The position numbers were made by a program, and so were the translations under genes. 64,000 nt of DNA from Paraburkholderia acidipaludis NBRC 101816 (GTDB lineage Bacteria; Pseudomonadota; Gammaproteobacteria; Burkholderiales; Burkholderiaceae). The notes under the pieces were generated by a model that ran no database searches, was not told the origin of the DNA, and worked only from the letters and a program-made list of their open reading frames with translations. This document shows positions 43,545-52,859 of this stretch, piece after piece. The stretch is taken from positions 124,001-188,000 of the forward strand of contig NZ_BAXZ01000006.1 of the NCBI RefSeq assembly GCF_000684975.1, given 5' to 3'. The number at the start of each line of letters is the position of its first letter. Position 1 is the first letter of the stretch.

Positions 43545-44432
43545 ATGAACGGTCAACCGGGCAACACGAATCACGCGAGCACGTCGAAGTGGTTCCGCGT
43601 CGCCGTTGAAGGTGCGACGACGGACGGCCGCAACATCTCGCGCGACTGGATCGCACAGATGGCGAAGAACTACAGCCCGACGCTGTACGGTGCCCGTGTG
43701 AACCTCGAACACATTCGCGGCGTGCTGCCCGATGGTCCGTTCAACGCGTACGGCGACGTTCTCGCGCTCGAAGCGCGCGACGAGTCGGGTGAGTTCTCAG
43801 GCAAGCTCGGCCTGTACGCACAGATTTCGCCGACGCCCTCGCTCGTGGCGATGACGAAGGCACGGCAGAAGGTGTTCACGTCGATCGAAGTCGACCCCTC
43901 GTTTGCCGATTCGAAACAGGCCTATCTCGTCGGCCTCGCCGTGACCGACAGCCCCGCGAGCCTCGGCACCGACATGCTGGCGTTTTCGGCCGGGCAGGTG
44001 GCGAAGGGCGAAGCCAGCCCGCTCGCCGCGCGCAAGCTCGGCCCCGACAACCTGTTCAGTGCCGCGGCCGAAACCGTGATCGAGTTCGAGCCGGCCACCG
44101 AACCCGCCGCCGGCGTCGCATCCCTGTTCGCCAAAGTGACCGAAGCCCTCGGCCTCGCGAAGAAGAAGGGCGCCGCCGACGACACGCGATTCGCCGACGT
44201 GGCGCAGGCCGTCGAAGCGCTCGCGAACCACGGCCGCGAGCAGGCCGTGCGCGTCGCCGGCTTCGCCTCGCAGCTCAACGCGGTGCGTACCGAGCTCGCC
44301 ACCGAGAAGAAAGCACGCGAGGCGGCCGACACGGCATTCGCCGAGCTCAAGGTGACGCTTTCGCAGCAGGGCAGCGGTGCGCAGCGTCCCGCCGTGACCG
44401 GCCAGAACGCTGGCGTCAAGACCGACTGCTGA
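43545..44432 (+). CDS. capsid scaffolding/protease protein, P2 gpO family
   Basis: A 295-aa scaffold. The N-terminal protease part reads 'SKWFRVAVEGATTDGRNISR', 'NLEHIRGVLPDGPFNAYGDV'; the C-terminal third is helical and charged, the scaffold portion. P2 gpO guides capsid assembly and trims itself and gpN. First gene of the rightward late operon. Confidence 0.93.
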   Translation: MNGQPGNTNHASTSKWFRVAVEGATTDGRNISRDWIAQMAKNYSPTLYGARVNLEHIRGVLPDGPFNAYGDVLALEARDESGEFSGKLGLYAQISPTPSLVAMTKARQKVFTSIEVDPSFADSKQAYLVGLAVTDSPASLGTDMLAFSAGQVAKGEASPLAARKLGPDNLFSAAAETVIEFEPATEPAAGVASLFAKVTEALGLAKKKGAADDTRFADVAQAVEALANHGREQAVRVAGFASQLNAVRTELATEKKAREAADTAFAELKVTLSQQGSGAQRPAVTGQNAGVKTDC

Positions 44433-44478
44433 CAGGCCACTGAGCGGCCACCGACCCAACACCCCGGAGAATCCACCC

Positions 44479-45489
44479 ATGCGCAACGAAACCCGGCACG
44501 CCTTCAACGCCTACATGAGCGCGATCGCGCAGCTCAACGGCATCGAAAACGCGGCCGCCAAATTCGCGGTCGATCCGAGCGTGCAGCAAACGCTTGAAAA
44601 CCGTATCACCGAGTCGAGCGAATTCCTCGGCAAGATCAACGTGATCGGCGTGGCCGAGCAGCAGGGCCAGAAGCTTGGCCTGGGCGTCGGCTCGCCGATC
44701 GCGAGCACCACCGACACCAGCACGAAGGACCGCACGACCGTCGACGCCAGCGACCTCGATCCGAACGGCTATTTCTGCACGCAGACGAATTTCGACACGC
44801 ATCTCACGTACGCGAAGCTCGACGCGTGGGCGAAGTTTCCCGACTTCCAGACGCGCATTCGCGATGCGATCGTGAAGCGTCAGGCGCTCGACCGCATCTG
44901 TATCGGCTTCAACGGCACGAGCCGCGCGCCGAGCTCGGACCGCAATGCGAATCCGCTCCTGCAGGACGTGAACAAGGGCTGGCTGCAGAAGTACCGCGAG
45001 CAGGCCGCCGAGCGCGTGCTCAAGGAGGTCGCGAAGGGCACGGGCAAGGTGACGATCGGCGCCGGCGGCGATTACAAAACGCTCGACGCGCTCGTGTATG
45101 ACGCGCTGTCGAGCCTCGTTGAGCCCTGGTATCGCGACGACACGGGCCTTGTCGTGATCTGCGGCCGCGGCCTGTTGCACGACAAGTATTTCCCGATCCT
45201 GAACACGCAGCAGGCACCGACCGAGCAGATGGCCGCCGACATGATCGTGAGCCAGAAGCGCATCGGCGGCCTGCCGGCGGTGTCGGTTCCGTACTTCCCG
45301 GCCAATGCCCTGATGATCCAGCGCCTCGATCACCTGTCGATTTACTGGCAGGAGGGCGGCCGCCGGCGCGCTGTGGAAGACAACCCGAAGCGCGACCGGA
45401 TCGAGAACTACGAATCGTCCAACGACGCCTACGTGGTCGAAGACTTCGGCTCGGGCTGCGTGGTCGAAAACATCGCGATCGCGGCCTGA
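44479..45489 (+). CDS. major capsid protein, P2 gpN family
   Basis: A 336-aa capsid protein beginning 'MRNETRHAFNAYMSAIAQLN'. Further matches to the P2 group: 'FCTQTNFDTHLTYAKLDAWA', 'RQALDRICIGFNGTSRAPSS' and 'RAVEDNPKRDRIENYESSND'. The N-terminal segment before about residue 30 is probably removed during maturation, as in P2. GGAG lies about 11 bases upstream of the start. Confidence 0.95.
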   Translation: MRNETRHAFNAYMSAIAQLNGIENAAAKFAVDPSVQQTLENRITESSEFLGKINVIGVAEQQGQKLGLGVGSPIASTTDTSTKDRTTVDASDLDPNGYFCTQTNFDTHLTYAKLDAWAKFPDFQTRIRDAIVKRQALDRICIGFNGTSRAPSSDRNANPLLQDVNKGWLQKYREQAAERVLKEVAKGTGKVTIGAGGDYKTLDALVYDALSSLVEPWYRDDTGLVVICGRGLLHDKYFPILNTQQAPTEQMAADMIVSQKRIGGLPAVSVPYFPANALMIQRLDHLSIYWQEGGRRRAVEDNPKRDRIENYESSNDAYVVEDFGSGCVVENIAIAA

Positions 45490-45491
45490 GC

Positions 45492-46211
45492 ATGACGAGC
45501 CCCGCACGCCGCCATTACGAGCAGGTGCGGGCCGCGAAGGATGCGGCCCGTACCGAGCCCGGCAAGCTGCCCGCCGGCGCGAGCAATTACGAGCTGATGC
45601 TCGTGAAGCTCACTGCCGACCGGCGGCGCCTGAAGGCCGTGCAGTCCGTCGCGCGCAAGATCGAAGTCAAGCGCGAAGTGCTGCCCGAATATGCCGACTA
45701 CGTGACCGGCACGCTCGAAGGCGGCCGGGGCGGTCAGGATGATGTGCTGATGACCGTGCTGATCTGGCGTATCGACGCGGGCGACTACGCCGGCGCGCTG
45801 GATATCGCGCGCTACGCGCTGCGCCACGGCCTGACGCTGCCCGACCACTATGAGCGCTCGGCGGCTGCCGCGATCGCCGAAGAATTCGCCGACGCTGCGC
45901 TCGCGGCGCTGCGCGACGGCGGTACGTTCGACGCCGACCAGCTCAACGAAGTGCGCGAGCTCACGGAGTCGGCCGACATGCACGACCCGATACGCGCGAA
46001 GCTGCACAAGGCGCTCGGCCTGGCCTCGATGCAGCTGATCGGCGACGACCAGCTCGACGACGCGCACGACCGGGCGCGCGCTGCGCAGGCCGTCCAGAAC
46101 CTTCAAACGTCGCTGCGGCTCGATGCCCGCGCCGGCGTGAAACAGACCATCGCCCGACTGGAAAAGATGTTGGGCGAAGCGGACGGCCGCCGATCGGCCG
46201 CCCGCGTGTAA
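45492..46211 (+). CDS. terminase small subunit/endonuclease, P2 gpM family
   Basis: A 239-aa protein beginning 'MTSPARRHYEQVRAAKDAAR', which is typical of gpM; 'TVLIWRIDAGDYAGALDIAR' and 'IRAKLHKALGLASMQLIGDD' follow. In P2 it works with gpP to cut cos and start packaging. It begins 2 bases after the capsid gene stop. Confidence 0.92.
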   Translation: MTSPARRHYEQVRAAKDAARTEPGKLPAGASNYELMLVKLTADRRRLKAVQSVARKIEVKREVLPEYADYVTGTLEGGRGGQDDVLMTVLIWRIDAGDYAGALDIARYALRHGLTLPDHYERSAAAAIAEEFADAALAALRDGGTFDADQLNEVRELTESADMHDPIRAKLHKALGLASMQLIGDDQLDDAHDRARAAQAVQNLQTSLRLDARAGVKQTIARLEKMLGEADGRRSAARV

Positions 46212-46310
46212 AGAGCCCCCCGGCAATGGCGGCACCGGCGTTCACTCCCAACACCTGACGGCAACGGGATTTGAACGCCGGTCCACCGCCACCTATTCAA
46301 CGGCCCGGAC

Positions 46311-46793
46311 ATGAGCAGCTTTCTCGCCACCGCAGACACGACCACCGGCACCGCGCCGGCGCCGTCGACCACGCTCGAAAACGACGGATGGTTTCCCGAC
46401 ATCGATCTCGCCGAGCTGCGCGAGGAAACGCGCCTTGACGGCACCGTGACCGATACGCGCCTGCGCGCTGCCGCGCTCGATGCGATGGCGAGCTGTAACG
46501 CCGAGCTGGGCTCGTGGCAGGCCTCGCAAGTTGCGGCCGGCCATTCCGACCTCGCCAGCGTGCCGGCGGCGCAGCTCGGCAGCCAGAGCACGCACGTTAT
46601 CCGCTATCGCCGCGCCGTGTTCAACCTCGTGCGCGCGGATCTCACCGAGCAGTATCGCGGCTACGACTCGACGAAGTCGGGCGGCCAGGCCGCCGAAGCG
46701 CTCGAAGAAACGATCTGCGAAGCCCGTCGCAATGTGCGCATCGCGCTCGCCGACATTCGCGGGATCCGCCGCACGACCGTCGAGCTGATCTGA
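46311..46793 (+). CDS. head completion/stabilisation protein, P2 gpL family
   Basis: A 160-aa protein with 'GWFPDIDLAELREETRLDGT' and 'YDSTKSGGQAAEALEETICE', characteristic of gpL, which closes the filled head before tail joining. Its stop overlaps the start of gene X (TGATG at 46791-46795). Confidence 0.92.
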   Translation: MSSFLATADTTTGTAPAPSTTLENDGWFPDIDLAELREETRLDGTVTDTRLRAAALDAMASCNAELGSWQASQVAAGHSDLASVPAAQLGSQSTHVIRYRRAVFNLVRADLTEQYRGYDSTKSGGQAAEALEETICEARRNVRIALADIRGIRRTTVELI

Positions 46794-46999
46794 TGAACGT
46801 CACCGCACAGCAAGGCGATACGGTCGACGCGATCTGCTGGCGCTACTACGGCCGTACCGACGCCACGGTTGAGGCGGTGCTCGAAGCGAATGCCGGCCTC
46901 GCAGACTTAGGCGCCGTGCTGCCGATTGGCACGGTGGTCTATCTGCCCGACCTCGACACCGTGCCGAGCACGGCCCCCTTGTTGCAACTGTTTGACTGA
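46793..46999 (+). CDS. tail protein X, P2 gpX family
   Basis: A 68-aa LysM-like protein: 'AQQGDTVDAICWRYYGRTDA' and 'LPIGTVVYLPDL'. GpX is a small baseplate/tail component. Start overlaps the previous stop, so translation is coupled. Confidence 0.92.
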   Translation: MNVTAQQGDTVDAICWRYYGRTDATVEAVLEANAGLADLGAVLPIGTVVYLPDLDTVPSTAPLLQLFD

Positions 47000-47016
47000 C
47001 CCCAGGAGCCGCACGC

Positions 47017-47361
47017 ATGGCCGAACCGAACACCACCACCGCGGCAGCCGTGTCGGCTGCGATCGGGCTCGCAGGCCTCGCGCCCGGTATCGACGGCAAT
47101 GCCCTGATCGGGGCATTTACGGGCGCCGCGCTTGTGGTCGTCACCTCGAAAGACCTTGGCCTCGCGAAGCGCGCCGCCTACCTGCTGATTTCGCTCGTGA
47201 TGGGCTATCTCGCCGCTCCGGAAATCGTCAACGCCACGCCGATCCGCTCGACTGGCGTCGCGGGGTTCTTCGCGGCCGCGCTCGTGATCACGGTCACGCT
47301 GCAGCTGATCGAGCGCATCAAGACCGTCGACCTGCTCGCGTTCCTGAAGAAAGGGGGCTGA
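47017..47361 (+). CDS. putative phage holin
   Basis: A 114-aa protein with about three hydrophobic segments ('AAIGLAGLAPGIDGNALIGA', 'AAYLLISLVMGYLAAPEIV', 'VAGFFAAALVITVTLQLIE') and a charged C-terminal tail. This is the P2 gene Y position, where the holin lies. It probably forms membrane holes for lysis. The next gene encodes a second small membrane protein. Confidence 0.8.
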   Translation: MAEPNTTTAAAVSAAIGLAGLAPGIDGNALIGAFTGAALVVVTSKDLGLAKRAAYLLISLVMGYLAAPEIVNATPIRSTGVAGFFAAALVITVTLQLIERIKTVDLLAFLKKGG

Positions 47362-47362
47362 C

Positions 47363-47635
47363 ATGCACATCACCCTCGCGACGATCGCGCTCGTGGCGCA
47401 GCTCGCGGCCGTGCTGCTCCTGCTCACGTACCGCCGCAACGGCGCGCGCCACCGGCATCACGTCTCCTGGCTCGCCTGGCTGCTCGTGGTCGTGCTGGGC
47501 GGCTCGTCGATCGAGCTCGCGCTGCACGCGAAGCAGGTCGGATTTTTTGAAGCCGGCAAGGCCGTTCTGCTGGCCCTGTTTGTCTTCTGCGCGCGCGGTA
47601 ACGTCGCGCGCCTTCTGCGGAGTGACGCCCCATGA
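47363..47635 (+). CDS. small phage membrane protein, second holin/antiholin candidate
   Basis: A 90-aa protein with N-terminal and central hydrophobic helices ('TIALVAQLAAVLLLLTY', 'LAWLLVVVLGGSSIELAL') and basic loops. It lies between the first holin and the endolysin, sharing 4 bases with the latter. Paired holin-like genes are common in Burkholderia P2-like phages; which one is the antiholin cannot be told. Confidence 0.75.
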   Translation: MHITLATIALVAQLAAVLLLLTYRRNGARHRHHVSWLAWLLVVVLGGSSIELALHAKQVGFFEAGKAVLLALFVFCARGNVARLLRSDAP

Positions 47636-48438
47636 AAACGCATCGCCTCGGCGATATTGGCGCCGACGTTGGCCTGCTGCAGTCGCGCCTGAACCGCGCC
47701 GGCTTCGTGCTGGCCATTACGCACGTCTACGACGTCGCCACCGAAACCGCGGTGCGCACGCTGCAGACGAAAACGGGCCTCGTGGTCGACGGGATCGCCG
47801 GCCCCAAGACGTACGCCGCGCTCGCCACCGGCCAGCGCGACCCGAAGCACCTCGCCGACGCCGACCTCGTGCGTGCGGCCGACACCCTGGGCGTGCCGCT
47901 CGCGTGTGTGCGGGCCGTGAACGAAGTGGAGTCGACCGGCTCGGGCTACCTCGTCGACGGCCGCCCGAAAATCCTGTTCGAGCGGCATGTTTTCTGGCGT
48001 CGCCTGAAGGCGCACGGCATTGACCCGGCGCCGCTCGCTGCGAAGTATCCGAACATCGTTTCGCAGACGCCGGGAGGCTATCAGGGCGGTGCGGCGGAAT
48101 ACACGCGGCTCGCAACGGCCGAGCTGATCGACCCAGCCGCCGCATACGAGTCGGCGAGCTGGGGCGCGTTTCAGGTGATGGGCGAGAACTGGCAGCGCCT
48201 GGGCTATGCCAGCGTCGACAACTTCGTCGCCCGCATGGAGAACAGCGAAGCCGACCAGCTCGACGCGTTTGTGCGCTTCGTGGCGGCCGACAGCGGGCTC
48301 GTCGCGGCGCTCAAGGCCCGGAAGTGGGCGACCTTCGCCAAGGGCTACAACGGCACGAACTATGCGGCCAATCTGTACGACGTGAAGCTCGCCCGCGCGT
48401 ATGACCGCTACGCCGGCCCCGAACAGGCGGCCGCATGA
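47632..48438 (+). CDS. endolysin: peptidoglycan-binding domain plus N-acetylmuramidase
   Basis: A 268-aa lysin. Residues 5-65 form a PG_binding_1 domain ('GLLQSRLNRAGFVLAITHVY', 'VVDGIAGPKTYAAL'). Residues about 80-260 form a DUF3380-type N-acetylmuramidase with the catalytic Glu in 'VRAVNEVESTGSGYLVDGRP' and 'ILFERHVFW'. There is no signal peptide, so release depends on the holin. The modular form differs from the single-domain P2 K lysozyme. Confidence 0.9.
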   Translation: MKTHRLGDIGADVGLLQSRLNRAGFVLAITHVYDVATETAVRTLQTKTGLVVDGIAGPKTYAALATGQRDPKHLADADLVRAADTLGVPLACVRAVNEVESTGSGYLVDGRPKILFERHVFWRRLKAHGIDPAPLAAKYPNIVSQTPGGYQGGAAEYTRLATAELIDPAAAYESASWGAFQVMGENWQRLGYASVDNFVARMENSEADQLDAFVRFVAADSGLVAALKARKWATFAKGYNGTNYAANLYDVKLARAYDRYAGPEQAAA

Positions 48439-48866
48439 GCCTCACCGCGAAAATCCTCGCCGGCCTGCTTGTGCTAGTCGCGATCGACCTCGGCGTGGTG
48501 TACGTGCGCGCGCTGCACACGGAGCTCGATGAACGCACGCAGCAGCTCGACGACGCACGGCAGGGCATCGTCGACCGTGACGACACCATCAACCGCCTGC
48601 AGGCCGACGCCGCCGACAAGGCGAAGCAACAGCAGCAGCTCGACCGCGCGCGATCGGCGATCGCCGCACAGCTCGACACCGCACTGCAGGAAAACCGGAG
48701 ACTCAGGGATGAAAATGCCGAGGTTCGCGCATGGGCTGATACGCCTTTGCCTTTTGATGTTGCCCGCCTGCACAACACCCCCGCCCAGACCGGCGCCGGC
48801 GATTACGCTGCAGCAGTGTCAGACCGTGCCGCGCTGCGCGCTCCCAGCGATGGCGCCGCGGACTAA
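48435..48866 (+). CDS. LysB/Rz-like spanin (inner-membrane subunit)
   Basis: A 143-aa protein with one N-terminal transmembrane helix ('ILAGLLVLVAIDLGVVYVRA') followed by a long coiled coil rich in Gln, Asp and Arg. This is the i-spanin layout; with the nested lipoprotein LysC it would fuse inner and outer membranes at the end of lysis. Overlaps the endolysin stop by 4 bases. Confidence 0.85.
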   Translation: MSLTAKILAGLLVLVAIDLGVVYVRALHTELDERTQQLDDARQGIVDRDDTINRLQADAADKAKQQQQLDRARSAIAAQLDTALQENRRLRDENAEVRAWADTPLPFDVARLHNTPAQTGAGDYAAAVSDRAALRAPSDGAAD

Positions 48867-48987
48867 CGGCGAGCTCGACGACGCGCTCACCATCGCGCGG
48901 GCGGCCTGGGCATCCTGCGCGGCGATCGTCGACATGATTTTTGATTGCCAGCACAAGGGAGAGCAGGGGAGCGCGGCGCATGATTAA
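48709..48987 (+). CDS. LysC/Rz1-like outer-membrane spanin lipoprotein
   Basis: A 92-aa frame nested in the lysB gene in another frame and running beyond it. It begins 'MKMPRFAHGLIRLCLLMLPA' and has the lipobox 'LPAC', then a proline-rich stretch ('TTPPPRPAP'), as in Rz1-type spanins. Overlap of the two spanin genes is the norm in P2 and lambda. It ends inside the start of gene R. Confidence 0.82.
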   Translation: MKMPRFAHGLIRLCLLMLPACTTPPPRPAPAITLQQCQTVPRCALPAMAPRTNGELDDALTIARAAWASCAAIVDMIFDCQHKGEQGSAAHD

Positions 48988-49432
48988 GCCGGCGAGCCTG
49001 CGCGCGGCGATCGTCAGGGCGATTCCCTCTCTCGCGGCCAACCCGGACAAGCTGACCGTGTTCATTGACGCCGGGTCGATTGCGGCGACGAGCGCACGCT
49101 CGCTCTCGTTCGAGTATCGCTATACGTGCAACGTGATGCTGCTCGATTTCGCGGGTGACTCCGACGAGCTGTTCGTCGCGATCGTCGAATGGGCGCGCGC
49201 CTATCAGGCCGATCTTTTCCTGAATCCCGACGAACGCGCAAACGGCATCACCTACGAAGTCGACATTCTCGACAACGCAACGGCCGACGTATCGGTCAAG
49301 CTGCAGCTCACCGAGAGCGTCGTCGTCAGGCAGGCCGACGACGGCACGCGCACGATTGAGCACGTAGACGATTCACGAGTGGCGCCCAACACGTACACGC
49401 TCGGCGACGCCTCGCAGGGCTGGCCGGCATGA
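48980..49432 (+). CDS. tail completion protein, P2 gpR family
   Basis: A 150-aa protein starting 'MIKPASLRAAIVRAIPSLAA', the typical gpR beginning, then 'TSARSLSFEYRYTCNVMLLD'. GpR and gpS finish the tail at the head-proximal end. It overlaps lysC and gene S at its two ends. Confidence 0.9.
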   Translation: MIKPASLRAAIVRAIPSLAANPDKLTVFIDAGSIAATSARSLSFEYRYTCNVMLLDFAGDSDELFVAIVEWARAYQADLFLNPDERANGITYEVDILDNATADVSVKLQLTESVVVRQADDGTRTIEHVDDSRVAPNTYTLGDASQGWPA

Positions 49433-49908
49433 CGGACGAGCTGCAGGCCGTTGAGAAATGGGCCGGTGCGCTGCTCGCCCAGCTCGCGCCGGCTGCGCGC
49501 CGAAAGGTCATGCTCGATATCGCGCGTGAGCTGCGGCGCAGCCAACAGACTCGCATAGCGGCGCAGCGAGAGCCGGACGGCACCGCCTACACGCCGCGCA
49601 AGGTCAAGGCACAGAAGAGCGGGAAAAAGCTTCGCGGCAAGCGCGGGCGCATCAAGCGCGCAGCAATGTTTGCGAAGCTGCGCACGGCACGTTACATGCA
49701 GGTCGAAGCGACGCCGACCGGACTCGCGATCGGCTTTGCCGGCCGCGTTGCGCGGATCGCTCGCGTTCACCAGTTCGGCGAAGTGGATCGTGTCTCATCG
49801 GGCGGCCCGGAGGTTCGCTATCCTGCACGCGTACTGCTTGGGCTTACCGATGCCGATCGCGGGCTGATACGTGACCAGCTGGTTCAGCACATCACACGGG
49901 GCCTCTGA
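49429..49908 (+). CDS. virion morphogenesis/tail completion protein, P2 gpS family
   Basis: A 159-aa protein with 'MTDELQAVEKWAGALLAQLA' and 'QREPDGTAYTPRKVKAQ', 'RIARVHQFGEVDRVSSGGPE', the gpS/Mu-GpG-like signature. It is the last gene before the SIR2 insertion; in P2 gene V follows almost directly. Confidence 0.92.
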   Translation: MTDELQAVEKWAGALLAQLAPAARRKVMLDIARELRRSQQTRIAAQREPDGTAYTPRKVKAQKSGKKLRGKRGRIKRAAMFAKLRTARYMQVEATPTGLAIGFAGRVARIARVHQFGEVDRVSSGGPEVRYPARVLLGLTDADRGLIRDQLVQHITRGL

Positions 49909-50112
49909 ATGCCAGAATTCTTAAGAAGCTCGTTGCATTTTTACATGCCGATGGTGCTTGCAATTCGGACCGCGTGATATTCGACGATCGATCTGGATTC
50001 CGGATCTTGCAACTATGTCATTGAATCTCGGCATACACAAAGCCGGCTCAATTGGGACAGATTTCTGACAATCAATAGTGGGATTGCCAACGCTCTGCCG
50101 CAAGTTTGCATT

Positions 50113-52551
50113 TCATTTGCTAACCGAAGCACCCTCGTCGCCGACGCGACTTTCGTTGTGGCCGGCCATACGAATTTCATACTGGCGGACGATCGTGCTG
50201 ATTTCGGGGTCTCCAACTTGCTGTTCGGCAAATTTCAACTTCCGCATTGCGTCGTCGTAAATGGTAAAATCACCAGTCTTTCGATAATATTCAACCCCCA
50301 CATCGCAGTAAGCGCCGAGGATTAATTTATGTTCAGGATAGCGCTCAATAGCTGAAATAGAAAAATCCCTAGCCTGAAGAAGAATTGCAACGCGGTCCTC
50401 GTCGAGCAAACCGGGGGCATCAACAGCTCGCGCAACCATCCCTTTAATTTTATAACGCGCTATCGGAGCGTCAGCGCCAAAATCTTTCTCAAATATTCTT
50501 ATCTCAGTCTCGGCTTTTTCATGCATCCCCATTTGAATGAGATTGCGCACTAACCGGTGCCGAGGAATTCGCTCACCAGGCGCTACGGACATCATTTTCC
50601 TAAGCAACCTATTTTGGGTTTCCTTGTCAGTTATCCGTGGCAACCCGGTCTCCAAGTTACAAAGCTCTCTTATGCTCCTCACCTCAATATCGTAGGTTGG
50701 CGAAATGCAATCAATTACATCATCAAAGAGCTGGACGATTTCTCCAATATCTTGATATTTGTATTTTGCCAAAATCCACGCAATCACATCATGGCGGCAT
50801 TTCCACGCATACAATCCTTCTCGCTCACTGACGGTGTATTCGCGAATTATGTCGGTTAAATTGAGTAACGCCGCGGCAATTGTGTCGGCGGGGATCCCCA
50901 ACAACCGGATAACCAATTGTCGATGAACCCGGATCCCTGCGCTCTCCATGCCAGCAACAATTCGATATATTTCTTGAAGATCCGGCTCCAGTGACGCATA
51001 TTCCCTCAGAATAATATCGTCAAACTTCTCTGAGGCAAATATGTTCTTCAAACAAACGAACGTTTCGGATTCGAATCTATCAATCAAGCGGCGACGGCGT
51101 TCGTAGCGGGAAAATCCACTAAACGAATCTCCGATCAAGTGCTTGATGTGCTGATTGGATTCAAGGAGATTTAAGAGCCACTCAATTTCTTGCGACTTGA
51201 GACGCTCCATGTGGAATGTCTTTCCAATTTTATAGAAAGCGATCGATTTTATACGGGGATTCCAGTGATTTCTCGTGCTCGTTAGCACGATTTTAAAATT
51301 AAGAATTCTCTCGGCCCGAATCGCGTCCAAAATCCGATTAATAGCGAACAAATGGTGATGCGCATCGTCGATCAGCAGGACGCCATTAGCGTTATATTTT
51401 GGCAGAATGCGAGCGACTGTCAGCCAATCTTCCGGAATGAGTTCATAATCATCTTTATGCTCCCAGCAATAATATCCCTCTTTGACGAGTCGCAATAGAG
51501 CTTGTCGCGCGCTGGTTGTTTTTCCGACGCCACTGGGTCCCAAAATGACTGCGCATACAAGCCCGTCACTCTTGATTTCTGAAACAATATCTCCTGTCGC
51601 CAATCTGTCGAACGTGAGGGCAGCCTCAATGTCGGCATAAGTGGCAGGCCAACCGTTGAACATTCCACTTACATCTGAACTTCCGGTGGAGGCGTGCGCT
51701 ACATCTACGGTGATTGGTCTTAATGAAGGTGCGTGATCCAACGGCTCCACGGGGTCGACATAGGCAATCGCTGTCGCGGGAATCTTCGGCGCCAGCGCAG
51801 AAAAAAAATCGTCTATGCCACCAAAGCAGACGCGAAAGCCGCGACGCTCCCATAATTCTGCACGATCAATATCTTGGCGGTACATCAACAATGCGATACT
51901 ACCGACCCCGCCAGTTTGACTTACAATCCCCGCAGCATGATTCGCGATGGATTTAATGTCCTCGTCCGCCAATGAATGGCCAATAATAATAAGATTGGCG
52001 CCATACAGATCCGATCTCAAACGAGCATACAATCCATCCCGGTAAACGCTGGTGTAGTCATAATCGTTGTCGGTTATTATAATTCTGGCTGCGTGACCAT
52101 TTGTAATATCCTTATCGATAGTCCCGTGAAGTTTAAATAATTTAACTGATAATGGGTTTTCGTGTGCAGCAAAATCGAAATTCGATTCATATACAATCAA
52201 ATCTACGTTTTTCGCCTCATAGGCCTGCTCGATCAGCGTGTCATAGTTCGTTGTAAACAAGGACTTCCACTGATAAAGCGGAATGTTGGATAGACTGCCG
52301 GTCGGGTGAAGTTTTTTGAACGGAACTCTGAGCGCGTCAATCAGTTTTTTTCGCCCAAATTTGTTTTCGATGATCCCTGCGTATTCTCGCAAGGAGTATC
52401 CATCAGTCGACACACCAAAGGTAGCTTGAAAGTACTCCATTAGTTTCGTGACGGACGGAGCATGTGAGGATACGCACGCACCCGCACCGAAGAACAGCAC
52501 GGTCTTTTCCGGAATCAACTCATTCGCAAGGCGGGAGAGTTCGATTGGCAT
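50113..52551 (-). CDS. SIR2-like plus P-loop (STAND-type) candidate defence protein
   Basis: An 812-aa protein on the strand opposite to the tail genes. Residues 15-260 form a SIR2-like domain: 'VLFFGAGACVSSH' (18-30), 'LFTTNYDTLIEQA' (98-110, NAD-site Asn) and 'KLFKLHGTID' (catalytic-type His142). Residues about 300-560 form a P-loop ATPase with 'ILGPSGVGKTTS' (Walker A, 336-347) and 'GVLLIDDAHH' (Walker B, 390-399). The C-terminal 200 residues look like helical repeats. This resembles Avs-like SIR2-STAND immune proteins that deplete NAD on sensing phage. It is clearly AT-richer than its neighbours. Confidence 0.88.
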   Translation of the reverse strand: MPIELSRLANELIPEKTVLFFGAGACVSSHAPSVTKLMEYFQATFGVSTDGYSLREYAGIIENKFGRKKLIDALRVPFKKLHPTGSLSNIPLYQWKSLFTTNYDTLIEQAYEAKNVDLIVYESNFDFAAHENPLSVKLFKLHGTIDKDITNGHAARIIITDNDYDYTSVYRDGLYARLRSDLYGANLIIIGHSLADEDIKSIANHAAGIVSQTGGVGSIALLMYRQDIDRAELWERRGFRVCFGGIDDFFSALAPKIPATAIAYVDPVEPLDHAPSLRPITVDVAHASTGSSDVSGMFNGWPATYADIEAALTFDRLATGDIVSEIKSDGLVCAVILGPSGVGKTTSARQALLRLVKEGYYCWEHKDDYELIPEDWLTVARILPKYNANGVLLIDDAHHHLFAINRILDAIRAERILNFKIVLTSTRNHWNPRIKSIAFYKIGKTFHMERLKSQEIEWLLNLLESNQHIKHLIGDSFSGFSRYERRRRLIDRFESETFVCLKNIFASEKFDDIILREYASLEPDLQEIYRIVAGMESAGIRVHRQLVIRLLGIPADTIAAALLNLTDIIREYTVSEREGLYAWKCRHDVIAWILAKYKYQDIGEIVQLFDDVIDCISPTYDIEVRSIRELCNLETGLPRITDKETQNRLLRKMMSVAPGERIPRHRLVRNLIQMGMHEKAETEIRIFEKDFGADAPIARYKIKGMVARAVDAPGLLDEDRVAILLQARDFSISAIERYPEHKLILGAYCDVGVEYYRKTGDFTIYDDAMRKLKFAEQQVGDPEISTIVRQYEIRMAGHNESRVGDEGASVSK

Positions 52552-52859
52552 CGCGACCTCGACTGACCAGTAGACGGATTGTCGCTGCAGTATAGCGTTT
52601 TGCTGATCAATCCCGGGCTTGTTTCACGGCTCACCTCGGGGTGGGAACTGCTGAACTGAAGACCGATAGCGTCGACCAATCGTTTGCTAACCTTGCCGTA
52701 CGAAATGATTTTGCACTCTTGAAAGGGTCGCTGAAGCCCACGGGCTTGTGCGGCGGTTTGGGATTGATAAGAACCGTTTCGCGTACGTTTGTGGCGGCTT
52801 TTTGTACCCGGCCGGGGAACGCAGATCGCCGCTCGCCCCGCCCGCGCGCGTCGGGCAGC
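52552..52859. other. 308-bp region before gene V (expected PV late promoter)
   Basis: Holds the SIR2 gene promoter on its left side and should hold the P2 PV-type late promoter on its right. TTGCCGT at 52694-52700 matches the boxes in front of genes O and P. The frame is open across much of it, but no credible start or family is visible. Confidence 0.4.

Noticed and set aside
52641..52859. N-terminal extension of gene V
   Set aside because: The frame is open, but the gpV family starts at ATG 52860 and the upstream translation has no protein-like character.
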